Notes under the pieces: model-generated
Databases searched by the model: none
The model's input: the letters and a program-made list of their open reading frames with translations, nothing else
Told to the model about the DNA's origin: nothing
In this document: positions 16,567 through 25,195 of the stretch, piece after piece
Position numbering within the stretch: position 1 is the first letter of the stretch
Layout of the letters: each line of letters opens with the position of its first letter
Assembly: GCF_017161265.1 (NCBI RefSeq)
Contig: NZ_CP031393.1
Location: forward strand, 558,001 to 622,000
Direction: 5' to 3'
Source: Treponema medium
GTDB lineage: Bacteria; Spirochaetota; Spirochaetia; Treponematales; Treponemataceae
Length of the DNA: 64,000 nt
Made by a program: the position numbers and the translations under genes

Positions 16567-16785
16567 TTATTCACTTATTTCTTTCAATACATCTTGTATT
16601 GCTTTCGATAAATCTTTTATCATTTTTTTATCTAAAGCATACGAACCAATAACATTTGCCTTATCCTCATAATCTATATCTACAAAATCTAACATAGCCA
16701 TATTTCTTTTATTAACTCTGATCACAAAACCGGACGGTAAAACAGTAGGAATTTTTTTATTTGGTTTTTCTCTTTTTTCTGCCAT
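16567..16785 (-). CDS. Small hypothetical protein, first gene of AT-rich operon
   Basis: This 72-residue protein begins with a basic segment (EKREKPNKKIPTVLPSGFVIRVNKRN), continues with an acidic stretch (DFVDIDYEDKANVIG) and ends in an amphipathic helix (MIKDLSKAIQDVLKEI). AGGAGAG lies upstream of the ATG. The small size and lead position recall an antitoxin or regulator, but that is only a suggestion from layout. No family is recognised. Confidence 0.65.
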   Translation of the reverse strand: MAEKREKPNKKIPTVLPSGFVIRVNKRNMAMLDFVDIDYEDKANVIGSYALDKKMIKDLSKAIQDVLKEISE

Positions 16786-16957
16786 AATAATCTCTCCTAT
16801 TTAATTTATTTTAACATATTGTATTAAAAATGAACAGTATTGCGTAAACAAGTAGAATTTTTTATAACATCTCAACTGATGCGATACAACAAAACAACCA
16901 GCTCGTCCTACCCCGCTGCCAAAACCTTAGTAAAGGAGCAAATCGCACCCTACCCAT

Positions 16958-17004
16958 AAAAAAAGCCGTTTTATGCAGAATTTCTTCAACATAAAACGGC
17001 TTTT
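16958..17004 (-). terminator. Rho-independent terminator of the Ig-like lipoprotein operon
   Basis: On the minus strand AAAAGCCGTTTTATG pairs perfectly with CATAAAACGGCTTTT across a 14-base loop and is followed by TTT. It lies about 50 bases past the stop of the 1,146-residue lipoprotein gene. Confidence 0.85.
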
Positions 17005-17052
17005 AGCTGGGCACGAAATTACCAATTACCCATTCGTATATTACAAATTAAA

Positions 17053-20000
17053 TTACTTCCACCCTATCGTATAAATTACTTTTACCGTACCCTTTGATCT
17101 TGTACTAGCTTCATTCTCTCCACCATCGTCCATATTTTTATATTTTTTGTCTTCGTCATGTTTATAGCCGTTGTTATTAACCGTATACGTAATAACAAAG
17201 TCTTTTTCTTCGCCATCGGCAAGGGCAAAGTTTTCGTCACAGGAGATCGTTACACGTTCCGGCTGATTAAGTTGTAGTGCAGCTGCATCTAAACGCCATG
17301 TTCCGGTAGTTTCGTTGTAGACAAGTTTAATGATGCTGTTATTATCTAAGGGCTGCTTGGGGTATACCGGTCCACCGCCAGCCGTTGTCCATTCCGATCG
17401 CCAATAATCAAGCCGGTTTGATTTTATCAGATAGGTTTTAAATACAATATCCATTTCTGAAAAATCAGAGAAATCCTTAGCTAGCACAACATTATTGTCT
17501 TCCTTAGGAATATGTTCCCCTACTTTTATGTAATCGTCCTCTTTCACATATTCACCGTATCCGCCGTCAAACCAACCGCCTGAACCGCTTCCTTCAAAGG
17601 GAAAGTCGTATTTCCATTGTATGTTGCCCGTATCGCCATTTGCATTTACCGTAACGGCAAGATCATGAGCAAAATGAGCACCGTCAATATATTTATGATT
17701 CTTATGATCTGCCCAACCTGCCGTTGACCATGACTGTAAATCTACATTCTGTATTTTAGGTGTTACGGTAAGGCGCATCTTCGGCTCAAAAGAGACGGAA
17801 ACGGCGACATTTTCGTTTCCGACCGTTAATTGCGCCAAGGTTTTATCCGGCAGTGAAGCCTCAGGCATAATACCTGCCCATTCTTTGACAATGTGCCGCG
17901 GCTCGGGGGTTGCGATAAATTTAACCACACCGCCTTTTTTTACGTAAGAACCCGAATCTATTACCTTTCCGTCATAAAGGGCGGTAAGAGAGCCGCCGTT
18001 TCCGTCCACGGTAAAGATAACCTTATACGCTTCTTCCACCATTATTTTAGCCCTTTTGGTAAAAACAGACTCAGTTTTCTTGCCGTCTACTGTGTTATTG
18101 GTGTTGGTAACTTTGCAGTAGTAATATTCGGTCGTTACCGATGCAGTATTAACAGTAAAGCTGTAAGAAGCCTCTGTTGCACCATCAATCAATGTACCGC
18201 CAGCAGTACTATCGGTAGTGTTTTTATGCCATTGATATGAAAGTTCACCACCGTCTACCGAAACCGCTTCTATACCGAGCTTTATTTCGGCAGTGACATT
18301 TATCGGAACGGTTTGGCTTTCAGGTTGTTTTGTTATTTTGGGCGGCTCGGCATCAACGCTTATCGACCCCGTTCCGCTTAAAATATACAACCGTGCGAAT
18401 TCCGATTGTACCTCAGTACCCTGTTCGTTAGCGGAATTCGTGTTTTTTATGGTACAATAACAATATGCGTTTATTTCAGAGGATGTATCCGGCGTATAAA
18501 CGGCTGCATTTGCCCCTGAAATTTCTTCTACACTGCCGCTTTCCTTATCCTTTTTATACCATTGATATGAAAGCACCTCTCCTTCCGGAACAGGTAAAAC
18601 CTTTACTTCAAGCGATACGGCATCTCCCACTCGCGCATAAACGGAAGCAGGCTGCCCTACGATAACCGGTTCCGATACCGTATAATGGGGGTTTACCTCC
18701 GTGGTAACTTCCGTCTTCTTTATTATGATATTTTTTCGATACGGCGAATAGCCCGCTTTTCCCGGACTTCTACCGGCAGGTTTGTCGTAAGCGGGGTTTT
18801 TCTGTGCATGGTAATTCGCTGCATTTATATTATCCTTTATCCATTGATACATAACAACAGATCCGTCTTCTTTTACATAGCCGACAGGGTCGCTCATATA
18901 AAACGGTTCTGCAAATTGGATGTGGTCTCCTATAGAAGCAGCAGCATAGTCAGTCCATTCCGTAGGGAGCTTGCTGCCAGCAATACTTTTTATCTTAGCC
19001 GGATCACTATAATAAAAAAGGAACTTTGAGTACCGGTCTACACAGAACATGGAATTGTCGGCTTTTATCCCCATTGAAGCATCTGCGGTAAACCGGTAAA
19101 AATAGAATCGGTTATCATGAGGATTTGGTGCAAGTTCGGCATCGGTACCGTGTGCACTCCCTCGGTCTTTTCTGGTTTTATACCGGTAGATTTTTACATT
19201 GGAAATTGCTTTAAGCCCCGAACCGATTCCTGAAGGAATGTTTTCGACCATTTCGGGACTTCCACCCCAGCTGCCCGTGCGGAACTTATATGAGGCAATA
19301 ATACCCGACATAGAAGGCATGTGCAGAACCCATTCGTCGAATTTGGACGCGGGGAACTCATAATTTTCATCGTAATGGTCAAATGGATTGACTTCTTCGG
19401 TTACGGTCGTAACCTTTACAATGTACTTTTTGTTGCCGTGCTTATCCCGCGGATTATATACCGCCGCAGCGTCTTTTTTAAACGTAAACTCGCGCTCCCA
19501 TTCTTCGTATTTTCCTTCTTTTGCAGAAATCTTAAATTTTGCGGATGCGGTCTTTCCCTTAAATACCAGTTCCGGCGGCGTCATTTCCGCAGCTATATAG
19601 CCGAATGTCTTAAACGATAAGATTATATCGTCCGCGGTAAGCTTCTCCGTATTTTCCGGTATGCTTATACTACCGGCGGTATTGCCGGGCACGCCCCGTA
19701 CATATACGGCTTCAAGCTCTAAGGCTTCCTCTCCATTCTCTGGTTTTTCGGCTCTGGTTACGCTGATAACATGTGCAAAATCTTTATATTGCCCCTTCAG
19801 TCCCCTAACAAACAGTTTGATTTCGGTTTCTTCGTTCTCCTTTAAAGACACGGGGGCGTTTTCCACTTCTACCGGTATTACGGTTTGAGTTTCACCGTAT
19901 AAAAATTCAGCCTGAATTTTGGAAGCAACAATAACGTTTTCTTTATAAGGAACCGTAACGCTTCCCGCCATTGCGTCGATACCGCAAACGGTAAGGCGTT

Positions 20001-20493
20001 TTAATTCCAATTCGTATGGTTCGTGTTGCGTTATATTTATTATTTTTTCCTGAACAGCATATTTCCCGTCAGGATCCGCTATTTTTATAGTAACGGGAAC
20101 AACCTGTCCGGCGCTTAACGGAACACTCCCTCCGTTAACCGTTACCTCCACCGGGAGCGCTTCTTTATGGGACAACGAGCTGATCGCCGTAACCGTTATG
20201 TTCTCGGCCGTTATTTCTGTAACATCGGCAGGAACAGTAACGACATAGCTGTTTGCCTCCGAGAATTTCTTTATTTTATCCGCATCATCGGTCGGAGTTT
20301 CCGCCAGAACAGGGACGACATCCAATCCTTTTACCTGTATGCCGGTAATAACAAAACTGCCGGAAGAGGAGGATGCCGACCGCGGATACCACGGGGTACC
20401 GATTGCCGGTTTACATGCTGAAAATACAAGCGCTGATACTACAGCAAAAAATACTAAAGTGATCGTATCGATAATCTTTTTAGACAAACGCAT
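17053..20493 (-). CDS. Large surface lipoprotein with Ig-like and cadherin-like repeats
   Basis: This 1,146-residue protein has a signal peptide ending VFSAC (Cys about 27), a spirochaetal lipobox. Three repeats of about 90 residues follow (about 45-340), sharing strand patterns such as TVPADVTEITAENITVTAI and SIPENTEKLTADDIILSF. A unique region spans about 340-590. Two Ig-like domains contain LSYQWYKKD and LSYQWHKNT (about 600-800), then an InlB B-repeat-like stretch (FTVDGNGGSLTALYDGK) and a C-terminal domain. It is probably displayed on the cell surface for adhesion, which is an inference. It lies 12 bases downstream of a beta-barrel gene and ends at a terminator. Confidence 0.85.
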   Translation of the reverse strand: MRLSKKIIDTITLVFFAVVSALVFSACKPAIGTPWYPRSASSSSGSFVITGIQVKGLDVVPVLAETPTDDADKIKKFSEANSYVVTVPADVTEITAENITVTAISSLSHKEALPVEVTVNGGSVPLSAGQVVPVTIKIADPDGKYAVQEKIINITQHEPYELELKRLTVCGIDAMAGSVTVPYKENVIVASKIQAEFLYGETQTVIPVEVENAPVSLKENEETEIKLFVRGLKGQYKDFAHVISVTRAEKPENGEEALELEAVYVRGVPGNTAGSISIPENTEKLTADDIILSFKTFGYIAAEMTPPELVFKGKTASAKFKISAKEGKYEEWEREFTFKKDAAAVYNPRDKHGNKKYIVKVTTVTEEVNPFDHYDENYEFPASKFDEWVLHMPSMSGIIASYKFRTGSWGGSPEMVENIPSGIGSGLKAISNVKIYRYKTRKDRGSAHGTDAELAPNPHDNRFYFYRFTADASMGIKADNSMFCVDRYSKFLFYYSDPAKIKSIAGSKLPTEWTDYAAASIGDHIQFAEPFYMSDPVGYVKEDGSVVMYQWIKDNINAANYHAQKNPAYDKPAGRSPGKAGYSPYRKNIIIKKTEVTTEVNPHYTVSEPVIVGQPASVYARVGDAVSLEVKVLPVPEGEVLSYQWYKKDKESGSVEEISGANAAVYTPDTSSEINAYCYCTIKNTNSANEQGTEVQSEFARLYILSGTGSISVDAEPPKITKQPESQTVPINVTAEIKLGIEAVSVDGGELSYQWHKNTTDSTAGGTLIDGATEASYSFTVNTASVTTEYYYCKVTNTNNTVDGKKTESVFTKRAKIMVEEAYKVIFTVDGNGGSLTALYDGKVIDSGSYVKKGGVVKFIATPEPRHIVKEWAGIMPEASLPDKTLAQLTVGNENVAVSVSFEPKMRLTVTPKIQNVDLQSWSTAGWADHKNHKYIDGAHFAHDLAVTVNANGDTGNIQWKYDFPFEGSGSGGWFDGGYGEYVKEDDYIKVGEHIPKEDNNVVLAKDFSDFSEMDIVFKTYLIKSNRLDYWRSEWTTAGGGPVYPKQPLDNNSIIKLVYNETTGTWRLDAAALQLNQPERVTISCDENFALADGEEKDFVITYTVNNNGYKHDEDKKYKNMDDGGENEASTRSKGTVKVIYTIGWK

Positions 20494-20505
20494 AAGAACT
20501 CCTCC

Positions 20506-21390
20506 TTATACTTTAAACGTCAACCCGATTGTTATACCAAAATCGAGTGAATTCATATAAAATGAATTAATAGGGGTATTTACCACATCAACCGTGATAC
20601 CTTTTGCCGCTCCACCAGCTTTTGCCGCATCGATAAGCTTTTGCGGCATGGTTACATATTTCGGCTTATATATGGTATATGACAAGAAACCGCCTAATAC
20701 AATTTCCATATTGGACAGAAATGGCTGATTATACTCAATAAAACCCTTAAAGATAAACCCGACAGGGTTAATTTTTTTCATCTGCTCTTGCGTAATTAAG
20801 AGCGTTCCCGTTTCGCTGGAAAAATCAAGCTTTTCTTTTTTTAATTCTTCCACTTCATCCGGAGTAAGGTTTGTGTACAATTCATAGATAGGCTGCGGAT
20901 CAAGCGGCATCCTGATGCCGGTGTTCAAGCCTAATGACAAACGGTTGCGCAAAAAATATGAACGAACCCCTGAGGTAAGGGTCAGCACCGGCGTCATGTG
21001 CACACGGCAAAAAACATCGATTTGTTTTCCTTTACCCCCATTCAGCTTATCATTAAATTGACCGGATATCTGTCCCGAAAAGCCTTGCCCAAGTCCAAGC
21101 GCAAAGCTCCATCCCAAGCCGCCGAATACCGAGTTATCTTGCAAGCGAAAGTAGCGTATCGAATCAAAAAGATAGGTTAAATCAGCTTCGCCGGTAGTAA
21201 TATAGCCAAGCATTCCCTTCATTCTGTTGCCGCCTAAGTAGTCCAGATCCTTCTTATTTATCCGAGGATCGGTAAGAGAGCCGGTTAAATTTGCCTTTAG
21301 TCCCAGCGTAAAGCCGGAATCAAATGCATATAAATGGATAGCAATTACGGTCAACAGTACCACCGCAACTGCTTTTTTATGTAAATGCAT
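20506..21390 (-). CDS. Outer-membrane beta-barrel-like protein
   Basis: This 294-residue protein has a signal peptide (to about AFDSG, residue 23), alternating amphipathic strands with many glycines and aromatics (WSFALGLGQGFSGQISGQF, LSLGLNTGIRMPLD, EIVLGGFLSYTIYK), and a final strand SLDFGITIGLTFKV. There is no lipobox. The pattern fits a treponemal outer-membrane barrel. It is the first gene of a two-gene unit with the large Ig-like lipoprotein, 12 bases apart, suggesting that the barrel and the lipoprotein act together at the surface. AGGAG precedes the ATG. Confidence 0.75.
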   Translation of the reverse strand: MHLHKKAVAVVLLTVIAIHLYAFDSGFTLGLKANLTGSLTDPRINKKDLDYLGGNRMKGMLGYITTGEADLTYLFDSIRYFRLQDNSVFGGLGWSFALGLGQGFSGQISGQFNDKLNGGKGKQIDVFCRVHMTPVLTLTSGVRSYFLRNRLSLGLNTGIRMPLDPQPIYELYTNLTPDEVEELKKEKLDFSSETGTLLITQEQMKKINPVGFIFKGFIEYNQPFLSNMEIVLGGFLSYTIYKPKYVTMPQKLIDAAKAGGAAKGITVDVVNTPINSFYMNSLDFGITIGLTFKV

Positions 21391-21599
21391 AGTTTTCTCC
21401 TCATTTTAGATACCACCGGGCATACCTACGTGCTATTTAAAATAGTACTTGTTTATGCTATCGGCAAAATATATAGTTTGTCAAGACACCAACTCGTTGT
21501 CAAATCAACCGATTTATGACGGCAGCGGAAAAACTCGATTATAACGCTTTAACTCCATCGTCTTTACGCTTATAACCTCTTTTTGATATAGTGTTGATA

Positions 21600-22742
21600 A
21601 TGAAACAACGTATTGGCTTTTTATATCTAAAAACAGGCGGTGGACATGTTTCCGGCGCAAATGCACTTATTGCACGCTTAAAAGAAAAATATCCGGATAA
21701 TGCCGAATATATACCGCAAAACGGCTTCAAGAATTCCAATCGGATTTCGCGTATTTTTTTTGAAAAAGGATATCTCGCAACTTCAAACTACTTTGAACTC
21801 GGCTATGTCGCATTCTATCAATTAACAAAATCGAAAACCGTTTTGACATTTTGTAGATGGCTGTTGCGCCCGTTTATTGTAAAAAATCTGGTAACATTTC
21901 TTAAAGCCGAAAAAATCACCAAACTGATTTGTTTACACGAAATACTTATCCCGCTTGCGCGGATTGCAATCGATAGAGTAAACCCGAACATTCCGTTAAT
22001 TTCTATTGTGATGGATCCGTTCACTGCACACCCTTCATGGTTTTATGCAAAGGACACCGAGCTTATTGTCTTTTCTCAAAAACTACAAAAAGAAGCAGTC
22101 GTACACTACGGCTTTAAGCAGGAACGAGTTCACCAATTTCCCATTATGCTTTCACGAAGTTTTGATCGGCGATATACACTTGAAGAAAAAAATGCCGCTA
22201 AGAAAAAACACGGCATTCCGCTTGATAAGAAAATTGTACTGGTTGTCGGCGGCGGAGAAGGGTTAAAAGCGACGCTTGCTATTGTCAACGCTTTTATTTT
22301 TCAGCGCTGTCCTGCTCATTTAATCGTTATCTGCGGCAAAAATAAAGTGTTAAAAACGCAACTGGAAATTCTCCTTAAAACCACGAACATTTCCAATATT
22401 CAGGTATTCGGTTTTGTTTCGTTTATGCCCGACTTAATCAATGTGTCCGACTGCGTCATCACAAAAGGCGGCCCCGCTACCGTTATGGAAACACTGTCAG
22501 CCGGTAAGCCGTTAATCCTTGCGAGCTATGTCCGCGGACAGGAACTCGGGAATATGCTTTACGTTGTAAATAACAATCTCGGCTGGTATATTCCGAAACC
22601 ACGAAAGATAATAAAAAAAGTAAAAGAGATAATCGCCGATGATTCCATATTGAACTCTATAGAACAGAAAATCGACACGATGCATATTCAAAACGGACTG
22701 GAACCCATTGCCGATTTTATCTATCGTTTTCCGGAAGCATAG
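21600..22742 (+). CDS. MGDG-synthase/diacylglycerol glucosyltransferase-like glycosyltransferase
   Basis: This protein of about 380 residues opens IGFLYLKTGGGHVSGANALI, the N-terminal GGGH motif of the MGDG synthase family (GT28 fold). The donor-sugar domain has VVGGGEGLKATLAIV and TKGGPATVMETLSAGKPLIL, with the nucleotide-sugar-binding glutamate region. It probably transfers a sugar to diacylglycerol at the inner face of the membrane to make a treponemal glycolipid. The ATG at 21600 is preferred over the GTG three codons earlier; neither has a strong ribosome-binding site. It stands alone on the plus strand. Confidence 0.85.
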   Translation: MKQRIGFLYLKTGGGHVSGANALIARLKEKYPDNAEYIPQNGFKNSNRISRIFFEKGYLATSNYFELGYVAFYQLTKSKTVLTFCRWLLRPFIVKNLVTFLKAEKITKLICLHEILIPLARIAIDRVNPNIPLISIVMDPFTAHPSWFYAKDTELIVFSQKLQKEAVVHYGFKQERVHQFPIMLSRSFDRRYTLEEKNAAKKKHGIPLDKKIVLVVGGGEGLKATLAIVNAFIFQRCPAHLIVICGKNKVLKTQLEILLKTTNISNIQVFGFVSFMPDLINVSDCVITKGGPATVMETLSAGKPLILASYVRGQELGNMLYVVNNNLGWYIPKPRKIIKKVKEIIADDSILNSIEQKIDTMHIQNGLEPIADFIYRFPEA

Positions 22743-22804
22743 AATGAGGGAGAGAAAGTATGGCAGATGTTTCTACGGGAGTAACATACACCATACAGTA
22801 AAAC

Positions 22805-23878
22805 TTACATCCTCATTCGTACTTTTTTTGCAATACCGGGAAACCCTTTTAATTTGAGCACAACGCCATCTTCAATTAAAAAAGAGCCTTCAAAAGTACC
22901 GCAGATGGTTTTATAGTCCCGCCGCCAGACGAGGATATTCAGATTCCGCTGCGAAATTGCACTGGGGGTAAAGGTTAAATCGACCATGCTTTCGGTATCT
23001 TGAATAATCCAATTCTTAGAAGAACCGAACGGGTACGTAATACGCACCGGCGGTAATGGAATGCGTTTTCCACCGTAAAATAAAATATTGTCGTTATAGC
23101 TGTAGCTATCAGGAGCGATGGAATTACTTAAATGGAAGGAAACTTGGGTGCCGTCAATAATGCCCAGTCCGATAACAACACTCCGCTTTGTACGGGGAGG
23201 CGTATAGGTTTTTCTAAAATCTAAAAAGCCGACCGCGGTCGTTTTATTTAATTGTATATCTTGATTATGTCCAAACGTAACCCAGCCGTTTACGGCAAAT
23301 GATCGGAAATACACGGCTTGGCACCGGCGGCTCACAAAAGCAGGAATGACAGCAGAATAGTCGGTGCATTGCGACGAACGCGAATCAAAATCAAGCCTGC
23401 CCTCGCATGACGGCCGGTCGTTGGCAGCAAGAAAATCGAAATCGGCATAGAGCATCCCTTTGGAAAGGCGGGAAAAAATGCGAACATATCGCCGTTTAAC
23501 GCGGCAAGTTGCAACGCTGTATGCAATGTATTTAGGCAGATGCACAAACCCCAGCGGCAAAAGTTGCCGGTAGGCAAGCAAGCGGTTCGTCTGCCGGTTC
23601 CACAGCGTTGTTTCCATAAAAGCAAAATATCCGCCATAAAAAAATTCAATTTCGCCGATAAGGTTATCATCGCAAAAAAGGAGCCGCAATGTGTCGGTTA
23701 TGCGGATATCCGTAAGAAAAGTAGGAAACGGTAAATCGCCAAACGGCTTCTTGACGCCTCGTATGTCAAAGGTATGGAACATCCCCGAGTACGACCCAAA
23801 CAGCGGTACTGCATTTTCGATGGGGCGGCGAGGAGCCGGAGTAATAATGCGGGTATAAGGAACTTTTTGTATATCCAT
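22805..23878 (-). CDS. DUF2804 family protein
   Basis: This 357-residue soluble protein of the DUF2804 family is recognised by its lipocalin-like strand series: LFGSYSGMFHTFDIRG, NLIGEIEFFYGGYFAFMET, AVNGWVTFGHNQDIQLNKT and the end CGTFEGSFLIEDGVVLKLKG. The function is unknown; relatives are cytoplasmic and have been suggested to bind lipids. It lies 28 bases downstream of the MtnA-like gene on the same strand and is convergent with the glycosyltransferase. Operon membership is likely. Confidence 0.75.
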   Translation of the reverse strand: MDIQKVPYTRIITPAPRRPIENAVPLFGSYSGMFHTFDIRGVKKPFGDLPFPTFLTDIRITDTLRLLFCDDNLIGEIEFFYGGYFAFMETTLWNRQTNRLLAYRQLLPLGFVHLPKYIAYSVATCRVKRRYVRIFSRLSKGMLYADFDFLAANDRPSCEGRLDFDSRSSQCTDYSAVIPAFVSRRCQAVYFRSFAVNGWVTFGHNQDIQLNKTTAVGFLDFRKTYTPPRTKRSVVIGLGIIDGTQVSFHLSNSIAPDSYSYNDNILFYGGKRIPLPPVRITYPFGSSKNWIIQDTESMVDLTFTPSAISQRNLNILVWRRDYKTICGTFEGSFLIEDGVVLKLKGFPGIAKKVRMRM

Positions 23879-23906
23879 AGTAATAACCTAGCAATCTCGT
23901 AATTAT

Positions 23907-24959
23907 CTAATAGAATCGATCCTGCGGCGTATCAAAATACGCACCAAGTTCTTGGGAACGGTATATCCCCTTATCGGTTACAACCCCACGGATAAGCTGA
24001 GGCGGAGTAATGTCAAACGAGGGATAGATCCCTTTTACCGCAGGATGAGTATGCCGTACTCCATGGCACGAAAGCGTTTCTTCAGGGTTACGCTGTTCGA
24101 TGCGGATATCGGCGGCGCTTTTCTTATCTGCATCCGGTATGCCGGTTACATAGTACGGTATATCGAACCGTTCTGCAAGCAGGGCTATCTGAAACGTGCC
24201 GATTTTATTCGCGATATGCCCGTCCCGCGTAATGGTATCCGCTGCCGAGGTAAAAAGATCAACTTGCCCTTGCTGCATCATATAGGCAACCATATTATCG
24301 GTAATAACGGTGGTGTCAAACCCCATATCGGCGGCGCAGCTTGCAGTTAAACGGGCGCCTTGCAAGAACGGCCGCGTTTCGGCACAGATTATTCTAACGG
24401 GATTATTGCGCGCGCGGGCTGCCTTCAGCATCATCCCGACAATCGTTTCCCCAAAGCACTGGGTAAGAACGCCGCCTCCTTGCGGGAAAAGCTCTGCAAG
24501 ATAGCTTCCAACCTTTTCCATTATACCGTAGCGCCGATTCAGCGAATCTATTGCAGTGTTAAAAAGGGCGGTTACTACATCTTGCCCCGCGTTCAAGGCA
24601 TTTTCAGCCACAGCAAGACTGCCTGCAGTAATTTGTCCCATTCTGTTTGCCGTCGTCGGACGGGCATGAGCCAACCCCTGCGCCGCCTCTTCAAGAAAGT
24701 GCCGCTGCTTTTCCGCCCCTTCATTCCGTACTTGATATGCAGCAAGCGCCATCCCCATAGCGACAGCCGTGTACGGCCCGGCGCTCTGGGTTACCATATC
24801 GGCAATCGCCTGTCGGACTTCCTGCCACGAAGAACATTCAACATACGTTATTTTTTCGGGATAGATGCGCCGGTCAAGGATTCTGACACGTCCTTTTTCA
24901 TACCATGCGACATTTTCGTATTGCAATAAAAATGCAAGTTCTGCGTCTTTTCGTTCCAT
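23907..24959 (-). CDS. MtnA/eIF-2B-like sugar-phosphate isomerase
   Basis: This 350-residue protein resembles S-methyl-5-thioribose-1-phosphate isomerase (methionine salvage). The catalytic cysteine is kept in GGGVLTQCFGETIVG and the catalytic aspartate in FTSAADTITRDGHIANKIGT, with the ANKIGT family motif. The middle (TTANRMGQITAGS) also fits. The canonical HCN around the cysteine is replaced by QCF, so a related aldose-phosphate substrate is possible. No other methionine-salvage gene is nearby. A DUF2804 gene follows 28 bases downstream. Confidence 0.8.
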   Translation of the reverse strand: MERKDAELAFLLQYENVAWYEKGRVRILDRRIYPEKITYVECSSWQEVRQAIADMVTQSAGPYTAVAMGMALAAYQVRNEGAEKQRHFLEEAAQGLAHARPTTANRMGQITAGSLAVAENALNAGQDVVTALFNTAIDSLNRRYGIMEKVGSYLAELFPQGGGVLTQCFGETIVGMMLKAARARNNPVRIICAETRPFLQGARLTASCAADMGFDTTVITDNMVAYMMQQGQVDLFTSAADTITRDGHIANKIGTFQIALLAERFDIPYYVTGIPDADKKSAADIRIEQRNPEETLSCHGVRHTHPAVKGIYPSFDITPPQLIRGVVTDKGIYRSQELGAYFDTPQDRFY

Positions 24960-25025
24960 GTTTCATTTTTAGTAGTTTTGATAGATTGAAGACCGGTGGA
25001 TTAACAAGTGGTGAATTGAAGAACA

Positions 25026-25109
25026 TGCCGGCGAAGGGACTTGAACCCTTACGGAGTTGCCCCCAATAGATTTTGAGTCTATCGTGTATACCAATTTCAC
25101 CACGCCGGC
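25026..25109 (-). tRNA. tRNA-Leu (anticodon CAA)
   Basis: An 84-nt class II tRNA with acceptor GCCGGCG/CGCCGGC, discriminator A, anticodon stem ATAGA/TCTAT with loop CTCAAAA (CAA), T-loop TTCAAGT and a variable arm. It lies between the MtnA-like gene and the divergent helicase gene. Confidence 0.95.
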
Positions 25110-25195
25110 TTTCGAGGGGATACTTTAGCATATTAAGTTTCTTTTGTAAAGTAGGCTATGAACTTATCGTCGTATCTGATATACTCGCACCGATT

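Noticed and set aside
25073-25195. N-terminal extension of the DEAD-box helicase
   Set aside because: It overlaps tRNA-Leu and adds residues unlike any helicase; the conserved Q-motif region begins after the ATG at 25196.
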